A stretch of 64,000 nucleotides of DNA from JADLBR01 sp964651705 (GCA_964651705.1 CAZYWZ010000013.1:22074-86073); one strand, 5' to 3'; counted from the stretch's first letter, positions 27,238-36,171 are shown. The notes: generated from the sequence alone by a model not told the origin. A program made the numbers and translations.

Positions 27238-28206
27238 ATGCTCGCGGGCATCAAGTTCCCGGCCTCGCCGACCAGCGCCATCCGAGACCCCGCCCGCCAG
27301 GCCGCCGTCTCGGCGGGAATCTACATCGCCTTCTGCGTCGCCTACATCGTCGCCTCCGGCTGGATCGCCGCCGCCATGGCCACCTCCGCCGAGCACCTCA
27401 AGCAGATCGAGACCGTCAAGGGCGTCGCCTTCGTCGTCGTCACCGGCCTCCTCCTCTTCTTTATCACCTACGCCAACCTCCGGCGCACCCGCGCCAGCGA
27501 ATCCCAGCTCAGGACGCAGGAGCGCGCCCTCATGCAGGCCCAGCGCCGCTCCATCGCCGCCATGTCCGCAGCCTCCATCGCCCACGATCTCAAGAACCTC
27601 CTCCTCGCCCTCTCCGGCCTCGTCGAGGAACTCCGGGACCACGAGAAATCCGACCCCTTCCTCAACACCCTCCGCAAGGATATCGAGATCGCCATCGACA
27701 AGATCCTCCACCTCACCGCCCGGATCGCCGCCACCGCGAGGGACGTCCTCCCAGAAGAGCGCGTCCTCACCGACCTCGCCTCCACCGCAGGCCAGGTCAT
27801 CGCGCTCTCCCGCAAACACCCCGACGTCAAGCGCTCCTCCATCCTCGTCCCCGAACAGGCCGGCATCAACGCCACCATCAACCCCACCCTCTTCGAGGAG
27901 GCCCTCCTCAACCTCATCCTCAATGCCGCACAGGCCGCCGGCGAGGGCGGCACCGTCGAGGTCCGCATCGCCCAAGAGAAAGATCACGCCATCGTCGAGG
28001 TCCACGACAGCGGCCCCGGCGTACCGGACGAGATCAAGGGCAGGATCTTTGACCCCTGCTTCACCACCAAGCCCCGCAGCACCGGCGTCGGCCTGCTCGC
28101 CGTCAAGACCTTCGTCGCCGCCCACGGCGGCGAGGTCCGCGTCGAGAAATCCAACTGGGGCGGCGCCCTCTTCACCCTCCGCTTCCCCGTCAGACCCCAG
28201 AAATAG
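27238..28206 (+). CDS. Small membrane-bound sensor histidine kinase
   Basis: 322 residues. Two transmembrane helices (AAVSAGIYIAFCVAYIVASGWIAAAM and GVAFVVVTGLLLFFITYA) enclose a very short loop, so sensing is probably within the membrane or via partners. A coiled linker leads to the H-box SIAHDLKNLLLALSG (phospho-acceptor H116), with N-box NLILNAAQAAGEGG, G1 VHDSGPGVPDEIKG and F/G2 FTTKPRSTGVGLLAVKTFV. The organisation resembles NtrB/Che-like soluble-core kinases. No response regulator is adjacent; the hybrid kinase 295 bp downstream could supply REC domains. A GTG at 27184 would add 18 residues, and neither start has a clear ribosome binding site. Confidence 0.8.
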   Translation: MLAGIKFPASPTSAIRDPARQAAVSAGIYIAFCVAYIVASGWIAAAMATSAEHLKQIETVKGVAFVVVTGLLLFFITYANLRRTRASESQLRTQERALMQAQRRSIAAMSAASIAHDLKNLLLALSGLVEELRDHEKSDPFLNTLRKDIEIAIDKILHLTARIAATARDVLPEERVLTDLASTAGQVIALSRKHPDVKRSSILVPEQAGINATINPTLFEEALLNLILNAAQAAGEGGTVEVRIAQEKDHAIVEVHDSGPGVPDEIKGRIFDPCFTTKPRSTGVGLLAVKTFVAAHGGEVRVEKSNWGGALFTLRFPVRPQK

Positions 28207-28473
28207 CGCGACGTCGCCGATCGCGCCGCCGCCGACCGGATGGGTCCCGACCAACCGCGGCCCCCCGAGATCGGCGCCCGGCTCTGGGTCAGTCGCTGGC
28301 GCACACGCATCTGACTGGCCACCTGCCTTCTATTCCAATACATCCTTGCCGCGGCTTCCCGCACACTGAACTCCAAGGGCTCCGACTGAAGCCTCACCAG
28401 CCGAAGATTGTCCGCGGAACATCCGCCCGAACCCGCAGTCCCACTCTGCCCAGCACCCCTCTTCCCCCACCCC
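28207..28473. other. Intergenic region without recognisable gene
   Basis: A minus-strand open frame runs through here into the kinase gene, but its protein has no coding character that I can support. Only the promoter-type motif at 28474-28483 stands out at its right end. Confidence 0.4.
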
Positions 28474-28483
28474 GTGGGCTAAT
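28474..28483 (+). promoter_or_regulatory. GTGGGCTAAT motif upstream of hybrid kinase
   Basis: One of nine copies of the (T/G)GGG(C/A)TAAT extended -10-type motif in the 28-50 kb block. The start codon of the kinase gene follows 17 nt after it. No Shine-Dalgarno and no clear -35 are seen. Confidence 0.5.
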
Positions 28484-28500
28484 ACTCTGATCAGATCACA

Positions 28501-31500
28501 ATGCACCGCCCTCTTACAAAAATGCCACCTCGGCCCCAATTCCAATCCACGGGATCCTCGTACCGCAAGACCTGGCACCTCCTGCACGGCGCCATCGGGA
28601 TGGAGCAATGCCCGGGCCGTACCGTCGAAGCCGGCACCCCCCACTCAAACCGCACCCCCGCCCCTCTGCCGCCGCGCCCAAACCAACCGACCGGCGCCAT
28701 CCTCTGTGTCGATGATGAGCCCAAGATCCTGGAACTGCTCCAGAAGGTCCTCCGCCGGGCCATGGCGCCCACCACGGAGATCCTGGGTGCCTCTTCTGCC
28801 GAGGACGCGATCGCCCAGATCACCCGCCTGCTCGCGGCCGGCGGAGACCTGGTGGCGCTCCTCACCGACGAGCGGATGCCCGGCATGAGCGGCGAGGACC
28901 TCATCGCACGCACCCGCTCCCTGAGCCCGATGACCCCGGCGATCCTCATGACAGGCCACGCCTCGCCGGATCTGCTCGGGCGCGTCATGAACCGTTCCGG
29001 CCTATTCCGCTACATCGCCAAGCCCTGCCAGCCCGCCCAGATCATCTCGGCAGCCCGCGACGCCCAGCGCGCGTTCTTCCAACAGAAGGAGTTCCGCCGC
29101 ATCGAATCGCTCATCAGAAAGGCGGCCCACTCGGACGCGACGCCCCACGAGATCACCCGCATCCTCCGGCGCCAAGAAGCCTTGCTGGAGCTCTCGTTCG
29201 CCAGCGCCCGAAACTTCGAGGCCCGGCTCTTTACCATCCTCGAAAGGACCGCCGAAGTCTTGCGCGCAGATCGCGTTTGCCTCATCGAGTACTCCGCCGA
29301 CAAGGGCTCATTCCACTGCGACCACCTTTTCGATCGGAGGGCCTCCGCGCACCTACGGCCCAAATCCACCCTCCCCGCCTCCGGGTACCCGGCCTACACC
29401 GCCGCCATCGCCAAGGGTCAGGTGGTCATCGCGCGCGGTCCCGAGCACCCCCCCGCGCCGTCGCACCACGCCCCCCAATTCTCTCCGGCGACCGCAACAG
29501 CCTCAATCGATGCGCCCGTCTGGCAAAGCGGCCGCCTCACCGGTGTCGTGCGCTGCGAGGTCTCCGCCGGTGCGCGGGATTGGGCCCAGGAGGACGCGTA
29601 CTTCGCCATGCTCGCAGCCCACATGGTGGGCGCCGCCTGGGATTCCGATCAACGGCAGCGCGCCGAGGCGCGCCTGCGCGAAGCCGAGGAGCGGTACCGC
29701 GCCATCTTCGAGAACGCCGTCGTGGGGATTTACCAGAGCACCGACGACGGCCGCTTCCTCGCCTGCAACCCCGCCATGGCCAGCCTCCTCGGTTTCGACA
29801 GTCCGGCGGCACTCAAGGACACGATCACGGATATAGCGCGTGAGATCTATGCCGAACCGGGCACCCGCGAGGCGCTCGTCGCCAGGCTCCTTGACACGGG
29901 CAACGTCGTGGATTTTGAGAGCGCCCTCCGCCGGCGCGACGGCAGCATCGTTTTCGTCTCGGAGTCCGCCCGGGTCGTTTGCGACGAGAGCGGCGGCGTC
30001 GCCTATATGGAGGGCATCGTCAAGGACATCACGCCCCGCGTCCGCGCCACAAGGGAACTCCAGTTCGCCAAAGAGGTCGCGGAGAATGCCAGCCGCGCCA
30101 AGAGCACCTTCCTCGCGACGGTGAGCCACGAGATCCGGACGCCCCTCAACGGCATCATCGGCATCCTGGACTTCCTCCTCACCGGCACCCTCCCGCACGA
30201 ACTGCACGCCCACGCCCGAATCGCCAGGGAGAGCGCCGATGGCCTGCTCGCCACGATCAATGATGTGCTCGATTTCTCAAGAATCGAATCCGGCAGATTC
30301 GAGACGGCCGAGGCGCCGACGGATCTCCACCGCCTCGTGGACGATCTCGTCGCGCTCCAGGCCCCCGCGGCCACGGCCAAGGGCATCACCCTCTCCGCCT
30401 CGGTCGACAACTCGATCCCCAGGCGGGTTCTCACCGACCCGCTCCGCGTCCGGCAAATCCTCCAGAACCTGATCTCGAACGGGATCAAATTCACCGATTC
30501 TGGAGGCGTCCGCTGCCATCTCGCCGCCAGGCCCGACGGTCCGGCGATCCTCATCGACGGCAGTGTCGAAGACACCGGGATCGGCATCTCGCGCGAGGCG
30601 CAGGGACGCATCTTCCGCGAGTTCGAGCAAGCCGACAATTCTATCGCCCGCCGCTTTGGCGGCTCTGGCCTGGGGCTCGCCATCTGTCGCTCGATCCTCG
30701 AACGGCTCGGCGGCTGCATCCGGGTCGAGAGCCAGCCGGGCCACGGGAGCCGCTTCTCCTTCCATCTCCGCGCCCGCCCGGCACCGGACGACACCGCATC
30801 ACCCTCCGCCGCCCTGGAGGAACCGCCGACACGCCCCCTCCACATCCTCTGCGTCGACGACAGCCCCACCAATCAGGCCATCGCGCGACTCCAGCTCACC
30901 CAGCTCGGCCATGCCGCCGATATCGTCTCCTCCGGCCAGGAGGCCATCGCGCGCCTGTCCCGCTCTAACTATGACGCCGTCCTTTTGGACATCCACATGC
31001 CCACCATGGACGGGATCCAGGTCGCCACCATCATCCGCGACCCGGCCTCCCCGGTGCTCGACCATTCTGCCTATATCGTCGCCATGACCGCCGATGCCAT
31101 GGACGGCGACCGGGAACGATTCCTCGCCACAGGTATGGACGACTACCTGAGCAAACCCGTCTCATCCCAAGCGCTGCGCGCCGCCCTGGCCCGCGCAGAA
31201 AGGTATTCGCGCTCCCGCGCCAGCATCCCACCCCAGAAGCCGGCTCGCGCCTCGCCAGACCCGCTCGCGGAACTCTGGCCCATCTTCGCCGAGGAGGCCT
31301 CCGCCCTCATCCAGACGATGGAAGATGCCCTGCGCCAAGGCGACTCCAACAGCCTCGCCCAGGCCGCGCACTCCCTCAAGGGATCTTCCGGGAGCTTTGG
31401 TTTCGGCCGTCTCCATCGGCTTTGCGCCGGGATCGAAACGGAGGCCAAAGCCTCCCGCCTCGACGCGCTCCCAGAGTGGATCCGCCGCATCCGCTCCGAG

Positions 31501-31596
31501 TTCGATCACCTGCTCATCCTGCGGGACACCCCGCCCGCGCTGTCGCCATCGCACAAAGGAACCCCGGGACACCAAGGAGATCCATGCAAACCCTAA
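28501..31596 (+). CDS. Hybrid sensor kinase: REC-GAF-PAS-HisKA-HATPase-REC-HPt
   Basis: 1031 residues, no transmembrane helix, so cytoplasmic. Order: N-terminal receiver about 65-185 (GAILCVDDEPKILELL; LLTDERMPG with phospho-Asp D123); GAF about 230-380; PAS about 385-515 (RYRAIFENAVVGIYQSTDDG); HisKA with FLATVSHEIRTPLNG (H543); HATPase with DTGIGIS and RFGGSGLGLAI; second receiver (LHILCVDDSPTNQAI, D830 in LLDIHMP); and a C-terminal HPt domain (AAHSLKGSSGSFG, H957). All four phosphorelay sites are intact, so it can run a complete internal relay, with input from another kinase through the first receiver. The next gene overlaps its end by 13 bases. Confidence 0.92.
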   Translation: MHRPLTKMPPRPQFQSTGSSYRKTWHLLHGAIGMEQCPGRTVEAGTPHSNRTPAPLPPRPNQPTGAILCVDDEPKILELLQKVLRRAMAPTTEILGASSAEDAIAQITRLLAAGGDLVALLTDERMPGMSGEDLIARTRSLSPMTPAILMTGHASPDLLGRVMNRSGLFRYIAKPCQPAQIISAARDAQRAFFQQKEFRRIESLIRKAAHSDATPHEITRILRRQEALLELSFASARNFEARLFTILERTAEVLRADRVCLIEYSADKGSFHCDHLFDRRASAHLRPKSTLPASGYPAYTAAIAKGQVVIARGPEHPPAPSHHAPQFSPATATASIDAPVWQSGRLTGVVRCEVSAGARDWAQEDAYFAMLAAHMVGAAWDSDQRQRAEARLREAEERYRAIFENAVVGIYQSTDDGRFLACNPAMASLLGFDSPAALKDTITDIAREIYAEPGTREALVARLLDTGNVVDFESALRRRDGSIVFVSESARVVCDESGGVAYMEGIVKDITPRVRATRELQFAKEVAENASRAKSTFLATVSHEIRTPLNGIIGILDFLLTGTLPHELHAHARIARESADGLLATINDVLDFSRIESGRFETAEAPTDLHRLVDDLVALQAPAATAKGITLSASVDNSIPRRVLTDPLRVRQILQNLISNGIKFTDSGGVRCHLAARPDGPAILIDGSVEDTGIGISREAQGRIFREFEQADNSIARRFGGSGLGLAICRSILERLGGCIRVESQPGHGSRFSFHLRARPAPDDTASPSAALEEPPTRPLHILCVDDSPTNQAIARLQLTQLGHAADIVSSGQEAIARLSRSNYDAVLLDIHMPTMDGIQVATIIRDPASPVLDHSAYIVAMTADAMDGDRERFLATGMDDYLSKPVSSQALRAALARAERYSRSRASIPPQKPARASPDPLAELWPIFAEEASALIQTMEDALRQGDSNSLAQAAHSLKGSSGSFGFGRLHRLCAGIETEAKASRLDALPEWIRRIRSEFDHLLILRDTPPALSPSHKGTPGHQGDPCKP

Positions 31597-32465
31597 AGCG
31601 CAACGCAAGCGAGACGCTTCAGGAACTAGCCATGCAGGGCGAGACTGGCTGTCTCGATGTTCGCAGAGCGCCGTACGCGGGCACCGTCTATCTGAATAGC
31701 GGAACCGTCGTCCACGTGGACCTGCATGGACGCAGCGATCGGGCCGCCCTGCTCGAAATCCTCGGCTGGACAAACACGGTCCCGTCCTGGTCTCAGGGCG
31801 CCACCCCTTACCGCCACACCTGCCATATCCCGCCTGACGAACTGGAGTTATTGCTGCCCGGCGGCGGACGGGGCCCGGCGGCTGACCGCCGAAGCGCGCC
31901 CAAGGCCCGGGATAATGCCATCGCGATCGAGGCGGGCGTAGCCCTGCCCAAGCTCACCCATTACGACCTCGTCCTGCAGGCCCAAGATCCCGCGCGCATG
32001 CCTCAAGAACACCCCCTTAACGATCCCCTCAGAACCGCATACATCATCGGCGCGTCGCCGGACAGTGACGTCTGGATCGACCATTATTCGGTGTGCCAGA
32101 GGCACGCGTCCATACTCCTTGAAGGCGATCTCATCCGCCTCTGGGACCTCGGTTCCCACGATGCCACCCGCGTCAACGGCAACCTCGTCGATGAGGCGAT
32201 CCTCCAGACCGGCGATCTTCTCCAGATTGGCGATATCGACTTCAAGGTGATGCTTCGGGCCCGATCGGTGGCAGCCGGCCTTGGGTCCACACTCGAGGGG
32301 CACGCCGCACAGCCCTCACCGATGCCTCACGGGCCCCTGAGATTCGACGACATCCTGGCCGAGAGACGCCTCTCAGGCTCGTCCGGCAGCGCCCTTTCCA
32401 GAATCTTCGATACCCTCCGCCCCGGCACGACATCGAAGTCCCGAGGCCGGCGCCCAAGCGGCTGA
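31584..32465 (+). CDS. DUF4388 (PatA N-terminal-like) plus FHA domain protein
   Basis: 293 residues. The N-terminal 100 residues (QTLKRNASETLQELAMQGET...GTVYLNSGTVVHVDL) match DUF4388, found in signalling proteins of myxobacteria, PVC bacteria and cyanobacteria. The C-terminal part is an FHA phosphothreonine-binding domain: YIIGASPDSDVWIDHYSV, RHASILLEGD, DLGSHDATRVNG and LLQIGDIDFKV. The usual SxxH of FHA reads QRHAS here, and the Arg/Ser phosphopeptide contacts are partly altered. AAGGAGATCC immediately precedes the ATG, a strong ribosome binding site. Overlap with the hybrid kinase gene suggests it acts in the same pathway, perhaps as an output adaptor. Confidence 0.88.
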   Translation: MQTLKRNASETLQELAMQGETGCLDVRRAPYAGTVYLNSGTVVHVDLHGRSDRAALLEILGWTNTVPSWSQGATPYRHTCHIPPDELELLLPGGGRGPAADRRSAPKARDNAIAIEAGVALPKLTHYDLVLQAQDPARMPQEHPLNDPLRTAYIIGASPDSDVWIDHYSVCQRHASILLEGDLIRLWDLGSHDATRVNGNLVDEAILQTGDLLQIGDIDFKVMLRARSVAAGLGSTLEGHAAQPSPMPHGPLRFDDILAERRLSGSSGSALSRIFDTLRPGTTSKSRGRRPSG

Positions 32466-32471
32466 CACGCG

Positions 32472-32489
32472 GCCAAATGGCCATTTGGC
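32472..32489. terminator. 18-bp perfect palindrome after the FHA gene
   Basis: GCCAAATGGCCATTTGGC, starting 6 bp after the stop codon. There is no T-tract. It shares a GCCA(A/T)(A/T)TGGC core with palindromes at 33434-33449 and 39526-39553, all close behind stop codons in this block. Confidence 0.45.
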
Positions 32490-32615
32490 TGCCTCATCCC
32501 CGCACGCGCGATGTGCCGCCGGCGCCACCAACCCTGATTCCAGGCGGATGCCGCACTTGCCCAGCGGTCCTCATCCGCGTGGGCCCGGATCCACCGCGGG
32601 CGAGCACGCCCCCCT

Positions 32616-33423
32616 GGCGCAGCACCCCTTCGATCTCTCCGAACCCACCATGACGCGCAGGGTCGCCCGCTATATCACTCGGTAGACTTCGAGCCAGACG
32701 GCTTTCTCATCGCCAGCGCCGACGACAGGATCGCGCCCATCGTGGCGTTCTCGTCCACGGGACGCTTTGATCCAAGCCGCGAAAATCCTCTGGTGGCCCT
32801 CCTCGAGGGCGACATGGGCGCGAGACTCCCCAACCACAGTCTCCTGGGGTCCGGGTGAACCCGGTCCCAAAGAGGTCATGATCGAGCCGATCGACGACGG
32901 CGAGTGCGAGGGAGAGGAGACCATCGCGCTATCCCTGGCCCAGGCGGCCAACGCGGCACTTGAGGGACCCACCACCATCACCATTCAGATCGAGGCAAAC
33001 GGACTCGACTTCGCCTCTTGGCTCTCTTCCTCGGGTCTCGACACCACCGGTCACACGGAATGCTCGGACGACCCCGACACCGACGGATGCTGCAACCTCG
33101 AGGAATACGCGTTCGCCGGCAACCCGCTCGACGCTTCCGACCGCGCCGCGATCTCTCCCGGCCCAACCATGGATCAGGCGAGACTCTGCATCCAGTTCCG
33201 CCAACTCCGTGATGCCACCGATCTCTCGTATATCCCCGAGTTCTCCTCCGATATGATCTCTTGGGAACTCGCCGTCGATGACCCGGTCCTCGTCAGCTCT
33301 GAGGACACCTTCGACGTGCTCAGCGTCATGGATCCCAATCCCTCCCCACCGCCAGGGTCCCGCTTTGCGCGCGTCCGCCTCGTCCGCCACACGCCAGACA
33401 CGCCAGACACGCCAGCGAGGTAA
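32616..33423 (+). pseudogene. Remnant of a large secreted C10-peptidase-like / Calx-beta protein
   Basis: Two frames hold pieces of one kind of secreted protein. Up to a TGA at 32856-32858, one frame reads APLRSLRTHHDAQGRPLYHS and then FLIASADDRIAPIVAFSSTG, the N-terminal region of C10 (streptopain-like) peptidases; the catalytic domain is missing. From about 32862 the next frame continues EVMIEPIDDGECEGEETIAL, a Calx-beta domain, then DFASWLSSSGL, DPDTDGCCNLEEYAFAGNPL and a C-terminal domain ending TPDTPDTPAR. Loss of the peptidase core together with a frame change indicates an internal deletion. The second piece alone has an open frame from 32767, but no ribosome binding site or signal peptide. 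Confidence 0.65.
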
Positions 33424-33433
33424 CCCGCACCCC

Positions 33434-33449
33434 GGCGCCATTTGGCGCC
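33434..33449. terminator. Palindrome between convergent genes
   Basis: GGCGCCA-TT-TGGCGCC, 10 bp after the pseudogene stop and 11 bp from the stop of the convergent small gene. It is positioned to act in both directions and has no T-tract. Confidence 0.45.
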
Positions 33450-33460
33450 AACTGGCCCCG

Positions 33461-33616
33461 CTAACCCCCGAGTTCCCTAAACAAGACGATCCCAACCGCA
33501 AGGTAGAGCCACGCCATCAGGACCAGGATCATCAGCCGCTCCACCAGAGGCAACCAGCGGGACATGCGCCCGCCCTCAGCGGCCTCACCCATCTCAGGAT
33601 CGTATCCGATGGCCAT
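33461..33616 (-). CDS. Small single-span membrane protein downstream of a PEP-CTERM gene
   Basis: 51 residues: an acidic N-terminus (MAIGYDPEMGEAAEGGRM) then one transmembrane helix (VERLMILVLMAWLYLAVGIV) and a short tail (LFRELGG). GGGAGG lies six bases before the ATG, which begins one base after the stop of the PEP-CTERM gene, so the two form an operon. I recognise no family. The strong ribosome binding site and tight spacing argue that it is real. Confidence 0.65.
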   Translation of the reverse strand: MAIGYDPEMGEAAEGGRMSRWLPLVERLMILVLMAWLYLAVGIVLFRELGG

Positions 33617-33617
33617 A

Positions 33618-34412
33618 TCAGCCTCCCCCCAGCGCCGCCGCGGCCCGGCGACGCCGTCCCCGGCGCCCGAAGCCCACCAGCGCCACTGAGGCCAACGCGG
33701 CCGAAATGATCGCGTCCGGCTCTGGCACCAGCGTGTAGGTGTAGATCACCTCGACCACGCCGATGGAGCGCAGATCCGCATAGCTGGCCCCTAGCGAGGC
33801 GGTCCCGCTCTGCCCGAAACTCGCATCGGAGTACATCTGGTATTCAAACGAGCCGTCGCCGAAATAGAGGGAGGCAAACCCAGATGTGATCAGGTTCGAG
33901 GAGGCGCCCGACACCTGCAGGTTGTCGAAGAATACCGTGTCGGGCCCGGTCCAGTTGGTGCCAGTGTTGGGGGCCAGATTCGTCCTGGCTAGTGGACTGA
34001 AATACGTGTGCGATTTCGCAACGGTGAGTTCCTGCTCGCCGTTCGAGCCATATGTTGTGGAACTGACCGTCACGCGCACGTCGTTCGACCGCGCCGGGTC
34101 CCAGTTCTCGATCGTGATGTCGGCCAGATTCGTCGCGAACATCCGGAGTTCGATGCTCAGGACGCTGCCGAAGTTCGCCACGTTGGTATTGAGCTGCTGC
34201 AGGGACACCGTGAACTCGCTCGGCGAACTCTCGGACCAAGGCGTCGCGTGGGCCGCGGTGTTTGTGACCACCGACTGGCCGAGAGACGCGGGCACCGCGG
34301 CCGCCGCCAACGCAAACAGGCCTAGAACCGCGCGCCGCCACCCCCGAGCGCGGACCGGAACGACCCCGTCCGGAAACATTCTCTCGGAACTGGCTCTCAC
34401 GGCTGACCTCAT
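33618..34412 (-). CDS. PEP-CTERM sorting-domain protein
   Basis: About 264 residues. The N-terminal signal region (GWRRAVLGLFALAAAAVPAS) is followed by a beta-rich secreted domain with Asn/Thr/Ser enrichment (DITIENWDPARSNDVRVTVS). The C-terminus is a classical PEP-CTERM tag: VPEPDAIISAALASVALVGF followed by GRRGRRRR. Such proteins are recognised by an exosortase and exported to the surface or extracellular matrix; no exosortase is in the window. I chose ATG 34412 because AAGGG lies seven bases upstream. An alternative ATG at 34442 sits 6 nt after the TGGGCTAAT motif and would be leaderless. Confidence 0.82.
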   Translation of the reverse strand: MRSAVRASSERMFPDGVVPVRARGWRRAVLGLFALAAAAVPASLGQSVVTNTAAHATPWSESSPSEFTVSLQQLNTNVANFGSVLSIELRMFATNLADITIENWDPARSNDVRVTVSSTTYGSNGEQELTVAKSHTYFSPLARTNLAPNTGTNWTGPDTVFFDNLQVSGASSNLITSGFASLYFGDGSFEYQMYSDASFGQSGTASLGASYADLRSIGVVEVIYTYTLVPEPDAIISAALASVALVGFGRRGRRRRAAAALGGG

Positions 34413-34448
34413 ACGATGACCCTTCAATTCCTCTCGGTTCATGTTCTC

Positions 34449-34458
34449 ATTAGCCCAC
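34449..34458 (-). promoter_or_regulatory. TGGGCTAAT motif of PEP-CTERM operon
   Basis: Minus-strand CGTGGGCTAATGAG. It is 6 nt before the upstream ATG and about 36 nt before the Shine-Dalgarno-preceded ATG of the PEP-CTERM gene. Confidence 0.5.
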
Positions 34459-34516
34459 GGGCCCCGGCGCATTCCCTCCGGGCCCTCGTTACCGATGCAC
34501 AATCCAACCAGCCGCC

Positions 34517-35368
34517 TCAGCGCGAGCCGAGCGCCTCCTCGTCAAGAGGATTGAGCGGGTTGGCCTCATCCAGTTCGACCCGCCGGACGAGTGCCCTGGA
34601 CAACCCGCCAAGCCCTAGCGCAAAAATGACCGCGATTGCCAGTTCCACATATCGCAGCGTGGGGTCACTCCAATCGAGCCGCGAAAGCAACGGCAATGCC
34701 TCGAGCGGCGGTTTGCGGTATCTGAGGACCGGGTCAATCTCCACCGTCCGGGCGATCCTCTCGAAGAGATCCAGATACGCGCCCCGCGCGCCAATGGGCG
34801 CGTAAAAATTGATCTGGATGACGCCCTTCTGCGTGAGGCACATGGCGGCCACCGCGTGTGCGCCACCGGAGGACAGAGACCGCGACCCGAGGTTGAGCCA
34901 GATCACGTCGCGCCCCGGCTCATACAGGTACGCGCCCGCCGCCGTCCTCGAGAAGACGCCACGGCTGCCATCGCCCCGAAACGGCATCCCGTCAGCGAAG
35001 GCGCGGTCCACCGTCGGCAGGGCGGATAGCTCTTCCCGGCTCGGCCTCTGGACCGACTGCATATCGATCAGGCAGTACGCGCCATGGAACCAATCGCCTA
35101 TCGGCGACTCCTGGAAACCGAACCGATAGACCGGTTCCGTCCTGGAATCCTGGGCGATCCTCCTGGCGGTCGCCCCCGCCACCATGCCATCCAGATGCAT
35201 CTGGGGGATGGCCACCCACTCCGGCGGCACGCGCACATCGAATCGCTCTGCCGCAAACCGGATCTCCGGCCAATCCAACCCGTAGCTCGGCGGTGAGTCC
35301 TCCACCGCCAGATTGATCCCAGTCGTCGCAAGCAGGGCCAGAGGTGCCAGGAGCCCCGACACCCTCAC
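34517..35368 (-). CDS. Exported/membrane protein of unknown function
   Basis: 283 residues from a GTG start at 35368 that overlaps the stop of the upstream small gene as GTGA. A hydrophobic N-terminal segment (VSGLLAPLALLATTGINLAV) is a signal peptide or anchor, and a second helix lies near the C-terminus (YVELAIAVIFALGLGGLSRAL), leaving a central extracytoplasmic domain of about 200 residues (FDVRVPPEWVAIPQMHLDGM, AHAVAAMCLTQKGVIQINFY). The sequence matches no family I know. It is the second gene of a two-gene unit with the 61-residue membrane protein. Confidence 0.7.
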   Translation of the reverse strand: MRVSGLLAPLALLATTGINLAVEDSPPSYGLDWPEIRFAAERFDVRVPPEWVAIPQMHLDGMVAGATARRIAQDSRTEPVYRFGFQESPIGDWFHGAYCLIDMQSVQRPSREELSALPTVDRAFADGMPFRGDGSRGVFSRTAAGAYLYEPGRDVIWLNLGSRSLSSGGAHAVAAMCLTQKGVIQINFYAPIGARGAYLDLFERIARTVEIDPVLRYRKPPLEALPLLSRLDWSDPTLRYVELAIAVIFALGLGGLSRALVRRVELDEANPLNPLDEEALGSR

Positions 35369-35550
35369 CGAGCCTCCGGCGCCCGGGTCCCGCGCGCCAC
35401 CGTCCGGCGCCCGGAACGCAACACGCAGAGCAACGCACCGGCCGCGACAAAGCAGCCCAGCCAATAGAGGGGCCAGCCGACCTTCAGGTAGACCAGCACC
35501 AGAGGAGAGAGCACGATCGCGATTCCTAATATGATTGTCCTGTATTTCAT
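35365..35550 (-). CDS. Small two-span membrane protein, probably leaderless
   Basis: 61 residues with two hydrophobic helices (TIILGIAIVLSPLVLVYLKV and PLYWLGCFVAAGALLCVL) and a basic tail (RSGRRTVARGTRAPEAR). The ATG is 8 nt after a TGGGATAAT motif and has no Shine-Dalgarno. The stop overlaps the next start as GTGA, implying coupled translation. Function is unknown. Positive-inside charge suggests that the tail is cytoplasmic. Confidence 0.65.
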   Translation of the reverse strand: MKYRTIILGIAIVLSPLVLVYLKVGWPLYWLGCFVAAGALLCVLRSGRRTVARGTRAPEAR

Positions 35551-35558
35551 GAGGGATC

Positions 35559-35568
35559 ATTATCCCAT
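35559..35568 (-). promoter_or_regulatory. TGGGATAAT motif, leaderless type
   Basis: Minus-strand GATGGGATAATGATC. The start codon of the 61-residue protein follows after 8 nt, where transcription would be expected to begin. GATAAT matches the consensus -10 at five of six bases. Confidence 0.55.
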
Positions 35569-35606
35569 CGCCAGGCCGAACTCGGCAGAAGGACGCCGGC
35601 CCCGGA

Positions 35607-36164
35607 TCAACCCGCGCACAGCAGCAACGTCGAGCGATCGATCTTCCTGGTCGCCGGGACCACCGGGTGGCCCGGCAAGCCTGGCCCGGCGGCGAGCGCG
35701 ACCGCCGCCGCGAGCGAGATCTCCATGTCCATCAGCCACAGCGCCTCCCCATCCGAGAGGCCCACCTTGGGGTTGACGAGGGAGGTGGCCCAGGGCGGCG
35801 AGTCCAAATCCAACATCGCCCGGTCAGGGACCGGCAGATCCACGCCCCCGAGTCGCCCCAGCGCATCGTAGACAGACATGGCGCCCGCCCAGACATCCTC
35901 CCTGACATGCGCGTCGAGGCACACCTGAAGCCCGCTGACCGCACCCACCGCATCCAGCACCTCGATGTACGCCAGTTGGGCGTCCCAGAGCCCCCGGACA
36001 CTCCATCCGGGGCGCCCCGGCACCTGGGCCTCCCCGCTCAGCAAAAACGCCCACCATCGGCTGAGTTCCTGCTCGGTGTATTGGCGGCTCGATGCCTGCC
36101 GCCGCAACCCGCTGGTGATCCGATAATACGCCACCTCCACCGCCGATCGTTCTGCCATGCGCAT
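35607..36164 (-). CDS. Hypothetical protein, probably leaderless
   Basis: About 185 residues, soluble, no signal peptide or membrane helix. Visible segments include EVAYYRITSGLRRQASSRQY, EQELSRWWAFLLSGEAQVPG, DAQLAYIEVLDAVGAVSGLQ and DGEALWLMDMEISLAAAVAL. I recognise no family. The start MRMAERSAVEV is taken at the ATG 7 nt downstream of a TGGGATAAT motif; an in-frame ATG two codons later is equally possible. The gene is divergent from a run of small membrane-protein genes, the two promoter motifs being about 32 bp apart. Confidence 0.6.
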   Translation of the reverse strand: MRMAERSAVEVAYYRITSGLRRQASSRQYTEQELSRWWAFLLSGEAQVPGRPGWSVRGLWDAQLAYIEVLDAVGAVSGLQVCLDAHVREDVWAGAMSVYDALGRLGGVDLPVPDRAMLDLDSPPWATSLVNPKVGLSDGEALWLMDMEISLAAAVALAAGPGLPGHPVVPATRKIDRSTLLLCAG

Positions 36165-36171
36165 GCCAACC

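Noticed and set aside
27984..28397. Minus-strand frame at the end of the small kinase gene (MRLQSEPLEFSVREAAARM)
   Set aside because: The first 50 codons look marginally protein-like, but the rest is antisense to the kinase ATPase domain and no ribosome binding site or promoter was seen.
32485..32685. 66-codon plus-strand frame ending at 32685
   Set aside because: It is out of frame with the recognisable C10-peptidase fragment that runs through the same bases.
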